Source: Porodaedalea pini
Lineage: Eukaryota > Basidiomycota > Agaricomycetes > Hymenochaetales > Hymenochaetaceae
Length of the DNA stretch: 64,000 nt
Reading direction: 5' to 3'
Assembly (NCBI GenBank): GCA_002794775.1
Contig: NBAY01000052.1
Location: forward strand, 1-64,000
This document shows, piece after piece, positions 1 through 10,900 of the stretch. The translations under genes and the position numbers were made by a program. The notes below the pieces were generated by a model. It did not search any database, was not told the origin of the DNA, and saw only the letters and a program-made list of their open reading frames with translations. The first letter of the stretch is position 1; each line of letters starts with the position of its first letter.

Positions 1-890
1 GGGTCTGTGATGTGCTGAGCTCCGTCAGAGGATCCGGCGACGCGTTCGACAGGGGGATACGGTGCCGCTCCTTTCACGTGTGTTCTAGACTGAGAGCAAC
101 TAACGGCCTTGGGCATATTGAGCTTCTCTTTGTAGTGATGGGGCGGGAAGATCAGAGTAAGTTTTGCAGCGAGCAATGTATTTGGATTTCAAGGGGATTA
201 TATAGCATTGCGGACTTGAGGTCAGGCCAAGCCGCTCTTGGACGAATTCAATAGCCACAATAATTCGAAGCTCCACGACAGTTGCGCTTTGTGTGGCCGT
301 GCTACGTTGCGCTCAGGCTAGTGCGGTGGCCTTCTTCGTGAGTACCTATGAGCTCTCCACCTACCTATTTTCCTGGGATTTTTTTTCCATAGCAACCACA
401 CATCGATTGCCTTTCCGAATGCTAAACTACTAACCGAAAAACAAGTGAAGTTCTGATTTTTTTTCTTGAAGGGTTGAAATCGAATCCGTGCAAAGGCCAG
501 TGCCAGGCACATAACCGCAGAATGTGGGCGTAGCCTTGAAAGAATAGGGTACAGCATTTGCACTGCATGGCTTTGGCCACTCAATATCTTGAACACGCGT
601 ACGTTCATTTGGGCCTTGAAGCCGACATAATGAAGTTCAGCCTGCGTCACGGTCGTGAGGATCAAGGAGACTCCGCGATGCACGTGCGAAGATCGAGATC
701 GACATTGCCACACTGGGAAACTTCCACAACCACGCGTTGTGGGTCCGAATCCACGATCATCGATGGCCTCCAAACTATGCAGATGACTTCCAACCAATCC
801 ATCGAAACTCAACTGCAAAAGATCATCAGATTGATATCTTGACGCATCGCAACTGATTCATGGCCTTGGAAACTAGCCCGTGATCGTGCC
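1..890. other. CpG-rich flank without a recognised gene
   Basis: The sequence is rich in CpG, unlike what follows after about position 1,050. The open frames here (for example 318-818 on the minus strand and 558-842 on the plus strand) overlap each other antiparallel and show no motif, signal peptide or intron pattern that I recognise. This may be the edge of a host gene lying outside the window. Confidence 0.5.
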
Positions 891-904
891 TCTGGCTCTA
901 TAGT

Positions 905-1515
905 CGCCGAACCTCGAACCGCACTGGTTCAGCTTCCAGCTGTTCAGCCCGAACCTTGAACCGAACCCTTTACGAACCGCACCTGAACCGAACCGTGGTC
1001 CGTGGTTCGGTTCGAACATTTTGCCTAATGAAAATGGCGATATAAGTTTAACATTTTCTGAAATCTCTTCATAGTGTAGAGAAGGTTATTGCAGTCAGTG
1101 TGTGTATACACTCATATGGGCCAGCAGATACTCAATAGACAATAATGAAGCTTTTTGAAGTCATATATCATACATCTAATACCTTGTGCAACAGAGGCCG
1201 GCAGAGGCCAGTAGGAAGTTTCAGACCTTTATCTGTTGACTTGTGCCTAATATTGACAATATATCAGAACTGAAGGACAGGGTTGAAAATAGACTATAAA
1301 TTTAAGTGTATTGGTCAGTTTCACTCTGGCTTAACCATGATTGTTTCAATCGGTTTGGTGGTTCAGTTCAGGTTTGAACCTGGTCCGACTCGGTTCGGCC
1401 AAGTCTGCTCATCGCCCAAACCTTGAACTGCACATTTGAGGTTCGGTTCCACCAGGTTTGAGAGTGGAACCAAAATGTGGTTCAGTTCAGGGGTTCGGAC
1501 CTGGTTCAGCAGTTC
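905..1515. repeat. GAACC/GGTTC-rich inverted subterminal repeats, possible non-autonomous DNA element
   Basis: The left part (905-1015) is dense in GAACC words and the right part (1330-1510) is dense in the complement GGTTC, with AT-rich sequence between. This resembles the subterminal repeats of non-autonomous DNA transposons. The left cluster keeps CpG forms (CGAACC) while the right cluster is partly changed to TG/CA forms. I could not define exact termini or a target-site duplication, so element identity is inferred. Confidence 0.45.
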
Positions 1516-1666
1516 AGCAAACCAAACAACAGCAACCATATCTGGCTCATAAATGGAGACAGTGCAGAGCCGCTGTCTGACTTGAGGGTTATAAGAATGC
1601 AGTTTGACTCTTGATTCATCTCCCTTAGCTTGCTTTCAGTCAGATTTACATCCCAATACCATTGCA

Positions 1667-2340
1667 ATGGCAAGCAGCACTCCTTGTGCTGACACAGATG
1701 ACCTGAAAGAGTCACTTGACGCCATCTACTTACAGGCCGAAGCTATGCTATCCAAAAGCTCAATCAACTCAACAGTCACTGCATCAGATCTTCCTGGAGC
1801 TGACCATACACTCGGAAAGCTGTATAGCTTCTTTGGAAAATGAATGGAAAGCCTGCTGAATAGACTTGCAGAGTGCAGGGGTTACAGTCCACGAGCAATT
1901 GAAAAGCACGGTTTACTACTCCTTTGCGACACTGACTGTGACCATCCTCTGGATACCTGCAGTGCAGTACCTGAATCCAAGAAGGACAAGCTGTTCAGGA
2001 AGGAACTCAAGTGGCTTGTTGCTTATGTGCAGTGTGTGATTTCTCCTTTTTACTCAGAGTTACAATATCTAATATAAGATTTCAAGGTCCAAAATTGATT
2101 CGAATCGCACAGCTGCTTTCCAAGTCATCACGTCTATTGCTCTTTCAGGCCCACATTTTTGTAAGGCACTTCAGGAGCTTGGTGCAGCCAGAATCCTCAG
2201 ACTCACTTGCCTTCGCGAAGAAGAAGACAACAGGCTTCGAGACCATCTGCTTTCGCCTTCTCGCTAGGCTCTTATATGTATGGTTGAAAACAGGATAAAC
2301 AAGAGTGGACACGATTGGATATCCCTAAATCGCTGAGCAG
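1667..2340 (+). pseudogene. Decayed 5' part of the orphan gene family (copy 1)
   Basis: This is a relic of the same family as the intact genes at 57433-59043 and 59981-61332. Exon 1 (1667-2031) opens with MASSTP, carries the family signature SDLPGA..TLGKLYS and is broken by a TGA at 1841-1843 where the relatives have an arginine codon, as expected from CGA to TGA. A phase-2 intron (2032-2086, GTGTGT donor, TTTCAAG acceptor) matches the position in the other copies. Exon 2 (from 2087) keeps DSNR, QELGA and the HLLSPSR block, then has a TAG at 2265-2267. Similarity fades after about 2340, so exons 3 and 4 are absent here. A TATA-like TTATAAG lies about 80 bp upstream, similar to copy 3. The function of the family is unknown. 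Confidence 0.8.
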
Positions 2341-3257
2341 TCAGAAATATCGGGTTGCACCATCACAAAAATTTGCATCAAATGATTTATGCTTTTGGGG
2401 ATGGTAATGATGCAGTAATGATTGGCACAAACTAAATTCATATATATGTAATTATAAAGGGTCAATAAGAGTTTTGAGAGGCTTATAAGCTCCTGTGAGG
2501 TACCTTAAGACTTGTCACTAGGATATAAGTCCACAAAAGGGTTGTATTATTATTATAAGTCACAAATAAGATTTTTATACAGACCATATTCACTTCTAAT
2601 GCAACTATAAGAGGGCAATAAGACTTTTTGAGAGGCACATAAGCATACAAAACACTTAGTTATAAATAAATACAGAATATGAGGCTCTATTAGTGGTATT
2701 TCTGTAAAGAGTACTAGTACTCTTTTGAGCACATTTGCCCAAATTCTCTCTGCAATAATGTCTGGGAGGAATTAGCTGTCATTGTCATTTTCATCATTTG
2801 AGCACTGTACACTACACAAGAGCCTCGCAATCCAAATGCTTGGTAAGCTGTGACCTGGGTGCATGTGCTCATATAGGTAATACTTGAGTGCAACAGGCAC
2901 AGAGTGTCAAGTCTGTGGTATCCAGCCCTAAACATATGGCACATGATGTTCAACTTTTGGTTGCCTCATTCTGACTTGTGTCTCTTACCTCTGCCACATG
3001 CAACACCAACTCAAGTCCCATCAACTCATTAAGACCTACCTGGTTGTCTTCTGTACTGTTGACTCTTGAATGCAAGACTGAAGGAGCAACACAGAAGAAC
3101 CACTGGATGATAACAAGCAGTGCAAGACTCAAGCTCAAGCTCTGACCACTCTAACTGACTTGGGTTGTCATGCTGGGTGTGGTACAAGACCTGGCCATAT
3201 GTATCTGTGATCCTGCTTGATGAGCTCAACAAGATTCCTTCTTAGCACAGGTTTCTG
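2341..3257. other. AT-rich decayed sequence, no gene
   Basis: No supportable gene. Two imperfect copies of a roughly 37-bp unit (about 2455-2492 and 2608-2645, both with AATAAGA, TTTTGAGAGGC and ATAAGC) lie in TATAAG-rich sequence. CpG is nearly absent and TG/CA is abundant. The overlapping small open frames at 2714-3232 show nothing recognisable. Confidence 0.45.
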
Positions 3258-3547
3258 CCTCTTGTTAGGACTCAAATCTTCACCTTTTCTTTTATTTTCC
3301 TTTTACCATTTCTTTTACTTTAATCACTCCCTTTTTCATTATATTTAACTGTCTTTTCAATTATTTCCCACACTCTCTTGCACCTGACCTTCATTCATTC
3401 CATTCCACTCCTTTATGTAATCTTAGATAATATAGTCTCATGGTCGTCACTATAAGAGGGGCCAGGAATCGCATGAACTCCTTGTTCTGCTTTTTCTCTT
3501 ACCTCTGTGATGACCTAGGTGAGACTCATCCCTCCTGTATTAGTATA

Positions 3548-5936
3548 CAGTCGAACCTCTCATTAAGAATAGACCTCGGTGGACAAGTCAGTCTATTCTT
3601 ATTGAAAGGTAATTCTTAACGAGAATTCTTACGTAAAGTGCACGTGATGTATTCACCCACGCGCGTGGGTGCGTACATTCATATTATATACAGGCTTGTT
3701 AGTAGAATAAAAATCAAACTATGTTTCTTTATGGAAAAATGAATGAAGGTCAGACTGTCCCATTGATCTATTAATGCGTCTCTGAAGGTCCCGACGAAGT
3801 TTCAGAAGGAGGACTCGAGCTTGAGCATACTCTGGCCCTGCTTCGCTTTGAAAGAGTTGATCAAGTCGGGTAAGGGCATTACAAGCCTCGGGAAGGCCCA
3901 TGAGCGGTTCTGGTTCTGGTCCGGGTGCCTCTAGTTCTGGTATATGCTCACCAGAAGCCTCGCGTGAACTGATTTCCACCTGCTGAAGAATTTCGGCATC
4001 TGTCCATTCTGCTTCTGTAACGTCCTCGGCATCAATATTGAGAAGCTCCTCGACAGTCGGCACATTTTTTGATGCAATCGCCTGGACAGAAAGCTCTTTG
4101 AGAGCACCCGCTAACTCGGTAACAGCCTGGTTGATCCCAGAATCACCGTTAATGGCTGGATCAATCGGTCCTGAAGAAGCGTTAAGAATTCCAGCATGTT
4201 TCCAGCAGTTTGAAATGGTTTCGGACGTGATTTTTGCCCAAGCCTGATTGACCAGGTTCATGGCTTGGAGCTGGTCAATATGATAAATATTTTGTTCTCC
4301 ATTTTCGTAGCGATCGAGGGCCAGGAGAATGTATAAGCGGCGGTATTGAGCTTTAAATGCACGAATAATTCCGGCATCCATAGGCTGGATATGGGAAGTC
4401 ATGTTCGGATCAAGAAAGATGACCTCAACGTTTGTGAGTATCGAGGCATCGAAGATGTGTGATGGCGCGTTATCAATCGTAAGACAGACATTGCGGTTCT
4501 GCTGACGCATTTCCTTATCCAGATCCTCGAGAAACCTTCAAATTTAAGTTAGACATGAAAAATCCATTAATAAATTTTGAAACACTCACAGCTCGAAAAT
4601 AATTCCTGTCATCCATGCCTTCTTATTGTAGTAATACATGAATCCCAAATCGTATCCATCCTTCTTATTGAAGCATCGAGGCCGCCGGGCATGACCAATA
4701 AATAAAGGTTCTCGGATATCTGAACCATCTGCATTCGCAATAAATCCAAGTGATATCCGTGTTTTGTCCCCTTTCCCACCGGACATCTGTTGAGTAGCCA
4801 GTGATTTATCTGGTGGCATCCGATAGAACAGTCCAGTTTCGTCAAAATTGTACACATCTCGCCGGCTGAAGGAAGCAAGTTTGACCTTGAGCCGCTCCCT
4901 TGCTGCTTCGACTGCTTCTGGAGCAACAGAGGCTGCTTCCCCATGGAGTTTATACTCCCGGATTCCATTTCGGTCCTTAAACGATGTAACCCAACCATTT
5001 GATAGACTTAACTGCTCGTCTAGGGGTATTCCGAGCATATCTGCGAATTGTTTCGCCTTGACCCGAAGTACTTCTGCAGAAATCTTGAGACGGTCCTGAG
5101 ATGTCCGGACAAATAAAACAAGCATTTCTTCAAGTTTTGGAAACTTGACAGCTTTGGCAATGCCAGTCCGTTTGTAGAAAATTTGGTTGGGATTGCTCTT
5201 GACAGATGACCGGATTTTTTGTTGTTCATTCCTCCATTTCCAAACCATAGACTGATTGATTTTGGGAAAGCGACTCCTGAAATGATCCACAACCTCCTCA
5301 TCTTTGAGATTTTGGCCTGGACCCGAAATGAATTCGAGAACCTCGAGCTTGTCACCGGTAGTGTAACGGACCCGCTTCTGAACTGAGTGGATTACCGCTG
5401 TGCTGGACCGCTTGCCAAGCATTCTAGGCTTTGGAATCCTGCTGGCAGAAGGCTTCTCAGGCACTTCTTTGATGGACACCGTGGGTGTGGGAGTCACTGG
5501 TGTTAGGGCAGGAGCGGCGGCAACGGATGGCAGTGGAGTGCTGAGATCAACGGGAGAAGCACTGCGGGAATGGGTAAAGCTGATTTCACTAGCTTCTTTG
5601 AGTGATCCATCGGGGTTCTGTGCACAGCCAAGCTCTGTAGACATTCTGAAGTGGGTAGAAGAGTGTCGAGGAGCTGTCTAGCAGGGAGGAAAATGTGCTA
5701 CCCTTTTTTTGCGTGTCCTCCATGGCTTGATTATGTGCAACTTTCACGTGACTAAGTGACCTCTCAATAAGAATTTTCCCTTATGTTTTCGTACAAATTC
5801 TTATTCTTATTTCTTAATGAGAATTTATTCTTATTGGACCCTGAATTTACTGTCTACCGACTTGGTGGACTGAAATTTCTATTCTTAACCAGAGGAAATT
5901 CTTATCGACAGTTATTCTTAATGAGAGGTTCGACTG
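3548..5936 (-). mobile_element. Intact-looking pogo (Tc1/mariner superfamily) transposon
   Basis: The 2,389-bp element has terminal inverted repeats starting CAGTCGAACCTCTCATTAAG at both ends, flanked by the target duplication TA (3546-3547 and 5937-5938). Removing the element and one TA restores a continuous LTR, consistent with a clean insertion. It carries one transposase gene on the minus strand whose frame is uninterrupted. Its CpG content is higher than that of the surrounding LTR, suggesting it is younger than its host element. Superfamily assignment rests on the TA duplication and the transposase motifs. Confidence 0.92.
3719..5644 (-). CDS. Pogo-type DDE transposase (CENP-B-like)
   Basis: This is a predicted 623-residue transposase from two exons (5644-4590 and 4535-3719) joined by a 54-nt intron (4589-4536, GTGAGT donor, TTGAAG acceptor); the frame closes exactly. 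It would bind the element ends and catalyse cut-and-paste transposition in the nucleus. The N-terminal part has a Psq/CENP-B-type helix-turn-helix (near FPKINQSMVWKWRNEQ), then a CENP-B-type DNA-binding domain (EEMLVLFVRTSQ to NGWVTSFKDR). The catalytic core shows the acidic triad: YNFDETGLFY, CLTIDNAPSH and HIQPMDAGIIRAFKAQYRR, which is a DDD arrangement typical of Fot/pogo elements. No stop codon or frameshift was seen. The acidic, Pro/Glu-rich C-terminal stretch is common in such proteins. Confidence 0.9.
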
Positions 5937-6081
5937 TATATTGTATTAATCCTCTTACCTCTGTGACAACCTAGCCTGAGTAAGCATGTCCCGAGCCCCC
6001 GCTCGAGTTATAGCACATCCCAGATGACAGTCAGCTGAGGCCTGCCCAGTCCGAGATGTCTCCCAGACTCCCACCTAACAT

Positions 6082-6092
6082 AAAAGCAGAAC
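6082..6092 (+). promoter_or_regulatory. Self-complementary primer-binding site of element 1
   Basis: AAAAGCAGAAC follows the 5' LTR after one base and is the exact complement of GTTCTGCTTTT at 3484-3494, which lies where the transcript should start. This is the arrangement known from Tf1/sushi-type elements that prime reverse transcription with their own mRNA 5' end. Confidence 0.7.
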
Positions 6093-6864
6093 CTCCCTAG
6101 GCTCATCCTCAGTGTACATTGTTACTGTTGACTTGCCTTCACTTGGCCTAGAGGAGTGCTCCCCTCAATGGGCTCGATGTGTAAACCCCCTGAATGACAA
6201 CCCTCAACCCTGCCCAGACGTTCTTGGATGTTTGTGTATTACATAAACCTTCCAACTGACTTTTTCTGACTATTACCATATTTGGACACCAACTTGACCT
6301 TGGACAAGTTACCATCCCGATTAAGAAACCCCTTCCCACCCTGGCTCTCTGCATCTCACTCTGGTGGAGAATGCATCTGATGTGGACATGGGTAACTAGA
6401 TGAGTGCAGACATCTTAAACACTATCATTTGTCATCTCATTCAGTTCCTTCCGCCTTGTAATCAACTTCGCCGATGAACCTGTTCAATGTGGGTGTAACC
6501 CTGGATCAAACACTCAACCGATCCCTGTTCCCTCGCTGTCTTAATCAAAATAGATCTCACAGAGGAACAGCATCAGGCCCTACCTTTGACAAGCCAGATT
6601 GACAAAGAATAACACACATACATCACAACCTCAAGGGAAGGCGTCACCTACAAGCTCTGGTGGAGTGATATCCAAAGGGTGTAGTATTCAACAGAGCCAG
6701 ATAGCGCGATCAGATTCAGGTGGCACCCAGCAACCCCATTGTCACCTGCAGTATCAACGACATCCATTGGTCTTCCCCCAACACCAGGACCATACCAGAA
6801 AACCCATAGAGACCCATCACCGCCCACCCCCCCTGAACCTTCGATGCCTACACCCAAACTGATG

Positions 6865-7941
6865 ATGTCAACGAGCTTCAGCTAACAACAGCTGGAGCAG
6901 ATTGCAGTGATCACTCATCAGGCAGCAAACACCCCGGCTAGTCAAGGCACTGCCCCAACCCCCATTATCGACATCACCCAGCCATGCAAATTTGCTGGTG
7001 GTGACAACTACCTTGACTTCAGGTGCAAAATCCTCCTTTTTGTCTCAGCAAACCCAAGTAGGTACCCATCGTCGGCAAGTAAAATCTACCTCACGCTCTC
7101 ATACCTGAAAGGAGGCAATGCATTGACATGGGTGCAAAACTACATTGAAGAATTCATGAAGAATGGCGTAGTCAATCTGACAGAGACCTGGACAAAGTTC
7201 CAGAAGTGTCTGGATGCGTTGTTTGAAAATCCAAACTGCAAGGCAAAAGCCCTTGCGAAGATGCATATGTTGACCCAGAAGGACCTCACGGTGGATGAGT
7301 TCTTCCAGAAGTTTGATGTTTTGCGTACAAAGGCAGGCATGATGGATGCTGCACATGACTTCAACATCTGCATTCAGCTTCAACAAGCCTTGAGCCTTGA
7401 GATGGTCTGAGGAGTCCTACAATTGATGCCAGTTCCAATAATATATGAGATGTGGAAGAAGAAGGCTATTGAGATCAATCACGTCAAGCAACAAGTATGC
7501 GACATCCAGAAAGGGTGCTTCAACCACCCTCAGCCGCCTGTCCCTCTATGTCAGCAAGCAGTGCAACAGCCCCCTGTCCAGCGACAGTCCAGCACTCCTC
7601 ATGTCGACAAGTGCAATGCAACTGGTGTGACCTTCAGCGGTGCTGGCCAACCAATGGATGTCTCAATGAATGAGGTACAATGATGAGGAGCATGCTGGCT
7701 CTATAAACAGCCAGGCCACTACTGGGTGCAGTGCCCACAGGGCAGACTGATTGTACAGCAAATGCTGAGGATGATGGACCCGTTGGAGCTTCACCTCTTT
7801 GCAGATGAGCTTGCCACGATGAAGGAGTCGGTGTTCGAGGAAATTGCAGATACTTGAAAGACAACAGTGGAGGACTATGTGGAAAAAAACAATGGCAAAG
7901 AGGTTGTCAACTCACAGGATTTTGTGAGTGGTCAGGCGTAG
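6865..7941 (+). pseudogene. gag of element 1 (decayed)
   Basis: Gag would form the particle shell and bind element RNA in the cytoplasm. The frame starts at ATG 6865 and ends at TAG 7939-7941. Recognisable parts are the N-terminal QQLEQIA segment, the capsid-like region (AGGDNYLDFRCK, YLKGGNALTWVQNYIEEF, DLTVDEFFQKFD) and a degraded zinc knuckle near 7690-7740 that in related element 3 reads CWICGKLGHFKDTC. In-frame stops include TAA near 6883, TGA at 7408 and tandem TGA at 7681-7686. Pol follows in the -1 frame, with GGATTTT at 7917-7923. Confidence 0.85.
7917..7923 (+). promoter_or_regulatory. Predicted -1 ribosomal frameshift heptamer GGATTTT (element 1)
   Basis: In the gag frame it reads G GAT TTT and lies 15 nt upstream of the gag TAG. 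Pol is open in the -1 frame across this point (GFCEWSGVA). The same position in elements 2, 3 and 4 reads GGGTTTT, GGATTTT and GGATTTT. Confidence 0.6.
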
Positions 7942-10900
7942 CCACTGGGATGACTGACCGAGAAGTTCAAAGAGTCTCAAGCTTGGACTTGTTAAAATAT
8001 AGCCAACCGCCTATACAATACATAGATGCAAACAGTGTCGATGACTTTTCTGACTACAAAACCCTGACCGGTGTGAACAAATATGAAGAGAACGAGAAAC
8101 TGTTTATGAGAGGAACTGGTGGATACCAGCTGGACCTTCTCCTAACCGTCAGACAAGGAGTGGTGGGTAAAGTAAGAGAGGTGGATGTGCATGCACTCAT
8201 GGATTCAGAGTGTACTGGATTGTGCATTGATGCAGGCTTCGTAGAATGATACGGGCTGGAGACAAAATGTTACATTCATCCCCTCACAGTGCTCAATGCC
8301 AACAGCATGCCTAACAAAGCCGGCTTGATCAAAGAATATGTTGATGTCAAATTGATCATTGGACACCATAAGGAAAAGATTGTGCTTGCGGTGATGTCGC
8401 TTGCATCATCAAATATCTTCCTAGCTTCGACAACATAACCCTAAGATCAACTGGTCGTCAGGTTCGATTGAATTCATCCATTGCCCAACTAAGTGCGCAA
8501 TAAAGAAGAGTGAGGTGGAAGAGATGAGGAGGGTGCAAGAAGTGCAAATAGACAAGGTGTCCTGGCCCACATATCTCAATGACTACGCTGACATCTTCTC
8601 GGAGAAAGGATTTGAAAAGTTACCAGAACATCGACCCTGGGACCACGTCATCGACCTGAAGCCTGACTTTAAGCCTAGCGACTGCAAGATCTATCTGCTG
8701 ACACTGACAGAACAACAGTCATTGAAGGACTTCCTCGATGAGAATCTGAAAACTGGCAGGATACACAAATTGATTTTGCCAATGGCTTCTCCCTTCTTTT
8801 TCATCAAGAAGGCCAACAAGTCCCTATGCCTGATTCAGGATTACCAGAAGCTCAACAAAGGTACAATAAAGAATAAGTACCCTCTCCCCCTCATCAACAA
8901 GCTCGTTGACAAGGTCAAGAAGGCAAAGTTCATCACCAAACTTGACCTTCGCTGGGGATACTATAACATCTGGATCCATGAAGGCAACAAATGGAAGGCA
9001 GCATTCCATATGAACATGGGTCTCTTTGCACCAACGGTGATGTTTTTTGGTCTTTGCAATGCACCGGCGACATTCCAGGCATTCATAAACCACATCTTCA
9101 AGGGCCTGATATATGCAAACCTGATCATTGTTTATCTCGACGACATTCTTATCCTCTCTGAAACCATAGAGGAACACATTGAGATGTCAAGGTGTGTACT
9201 TCAGATCCTTCAAGAGAACAGCCTCTACCTGAAACCAGAGAAATGCGAGTTCAATGTCAAGGTCATTAAATATCTTGGTCACATCATCAGTAACAGCGAG
9301 CTTAAGGCTGACCTGGTAAAGACAGAAGCGATTGCTAGCTGGCCCACTCTGCGCAACCTGAAGGAACTTCAAAAGTTCCTCAGCATGGGCAACTGGCTAA
9401 GGCAGTTTATCAAGGACTACAGCAAGGTGGTCCAACCGCTAACATTGCTGATAGGAAAAAAGGGCTGGGTATAGGAGACTGAACAGCAGGAAGCATTCAA
9501 GGAGCTGAAGCGTTGCCTCAGCTCACCTCTAGTCCTGACAATCACCAATGACAAGGGCCCTTTCCATGTAGAGGTGGACTTGTTGAACTTTGTGCTCAGA
9601 GGCATGTTGTTGCAGAAGCAGGAAGGCAAGTGGAAGGTCATCACCTACAGGTCAGAGGTGCTCCTGCCAGTGGAACAAAACTATGATGTTAGGCGGGAGT
9701 CCGGGAGACGACTCGGACTAGGCAGGCCTCGGCTGACTGTCGTCTGGGACGTGCTATACTCGAGCGGGTACTCGGGACACGCTGTACTCAGGCTAGGTTG
9801 TCGTGGAGGTAAGAGGATTAATACAACATACACTACTACAGGAGGGGACGCAGTCTCACCTAGGTCATCGCGGAGGTAAGAGGAAAAGCAGAACAAGTGT
9901 TCATGCGAGTTCCTCGAACCTTTTATTCGCGCCGATTGTGAGACCGGATTATCTAAGTACTGTATAGTTTATGTAACTTGGAATGGAACGAATGAATGTC
10001 ATGTGGAAGGAGTGTGGGAAATGATTGAAAAGATGATTAATTATAATGAAAAGGAGCGTTTAATTTTAAAAGAAAAGAAATGATAGAAGGAAAAATAAAA
10101 GAAGGGAAAAGTTCGAGTCCTGACATATGAGATCTATGACAAGGAGATGCTTGTGATCATTTTGGTGCTCAAGGAGTGGAGACAGTACCTTCTTGGTGCC
10201 CATCACAAGATTGAGATCTGGTCTGACCATGCCAACCTCACGTATTTCAGGTCAGTGCAGAAGCTGAGCTATCGTCAAGCTCGCTGGTGGACAGAACTTG
10301 AAGAATTTGACTTCCACCTTGAACACAAGTCGGGGAAGACAATGGGCAAGGCAGACCTGCTGTCATGCAAGACAGGCTATGATGAAGGCAGAGATGATAA
10401 TGACGGTGTCATGTTCATCAAGAAAAAGTGGTTGAATCATGGAGTGGTGAGAACATTATGTGATGAGGTGTTGGAAAGGGTGGGTGAAGTGCAGAGGGCA
10501 CAGAATGAGTCGGAGAGGCCGACAGGACTGATGGAAGTTGATGGACTGTGGTGGATGAAGGGAAAGGTATACATTCCATCAACATTGAAGGAATCGGTGC
10601 TGTGAGAGTACTACGACTCTGTCCTAGCAGGACATCCTGGAGCGTCAAAAATGGTGGAGCTTATACATTGCGACTTCTGGTGGGCCTCAATGTTCTCAGA
10701 TGTGAGATCATACATCCAAGGCTGTGACCGTTGCCAATGAACAAAGGCACTTAGGATGTTGAGGTTGAGACCACTCCACCCAAACATAGTTTCTGAGAGT
10801 CCTTAGGAGATCATCACAGTTGATCTCATCGGAGAACTCCCAGACTTGAAGGGACACAACACTATCTGCATCTTCATGGACAGATTCTTGAAGCAGATAC

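Larger units (their letters stand above)
3263..6080 (+). repeat. 5' LTR of element 1, split by a pogo transposon
   Basis: LTR sequence runs 3263-3545 and 5939-6080, interrupted by the pogo element. It has a TATA-like TATAAG at 3451, then GTTCTGCTTTT at 3484-3494 about 33 bp downstream, which is exactly complementary to AAAAGCAGAAC just after the LTR (6082-6092). Two copies of a CTTACCTCTGTGA..ACCTAG module lie in the 3' half, one on each side of the pogo insertion. The LTR ends CCTAACA. Confidence 0.85.

Noticed and set aside
318..842. Overlapping 166- and 94-codon open frames in the left flank as genes
   Set aside because: They lie antiparallel over the same bases, show no motif, and have no intron or promoter support.
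6081..6110. A tRNA-type primer-binding site after the LTR
   Set aside because: The sequence does not end in the usual TGG complement of a tRNA 3' end, and it is an exact complement of the LTR's own transcript start region.
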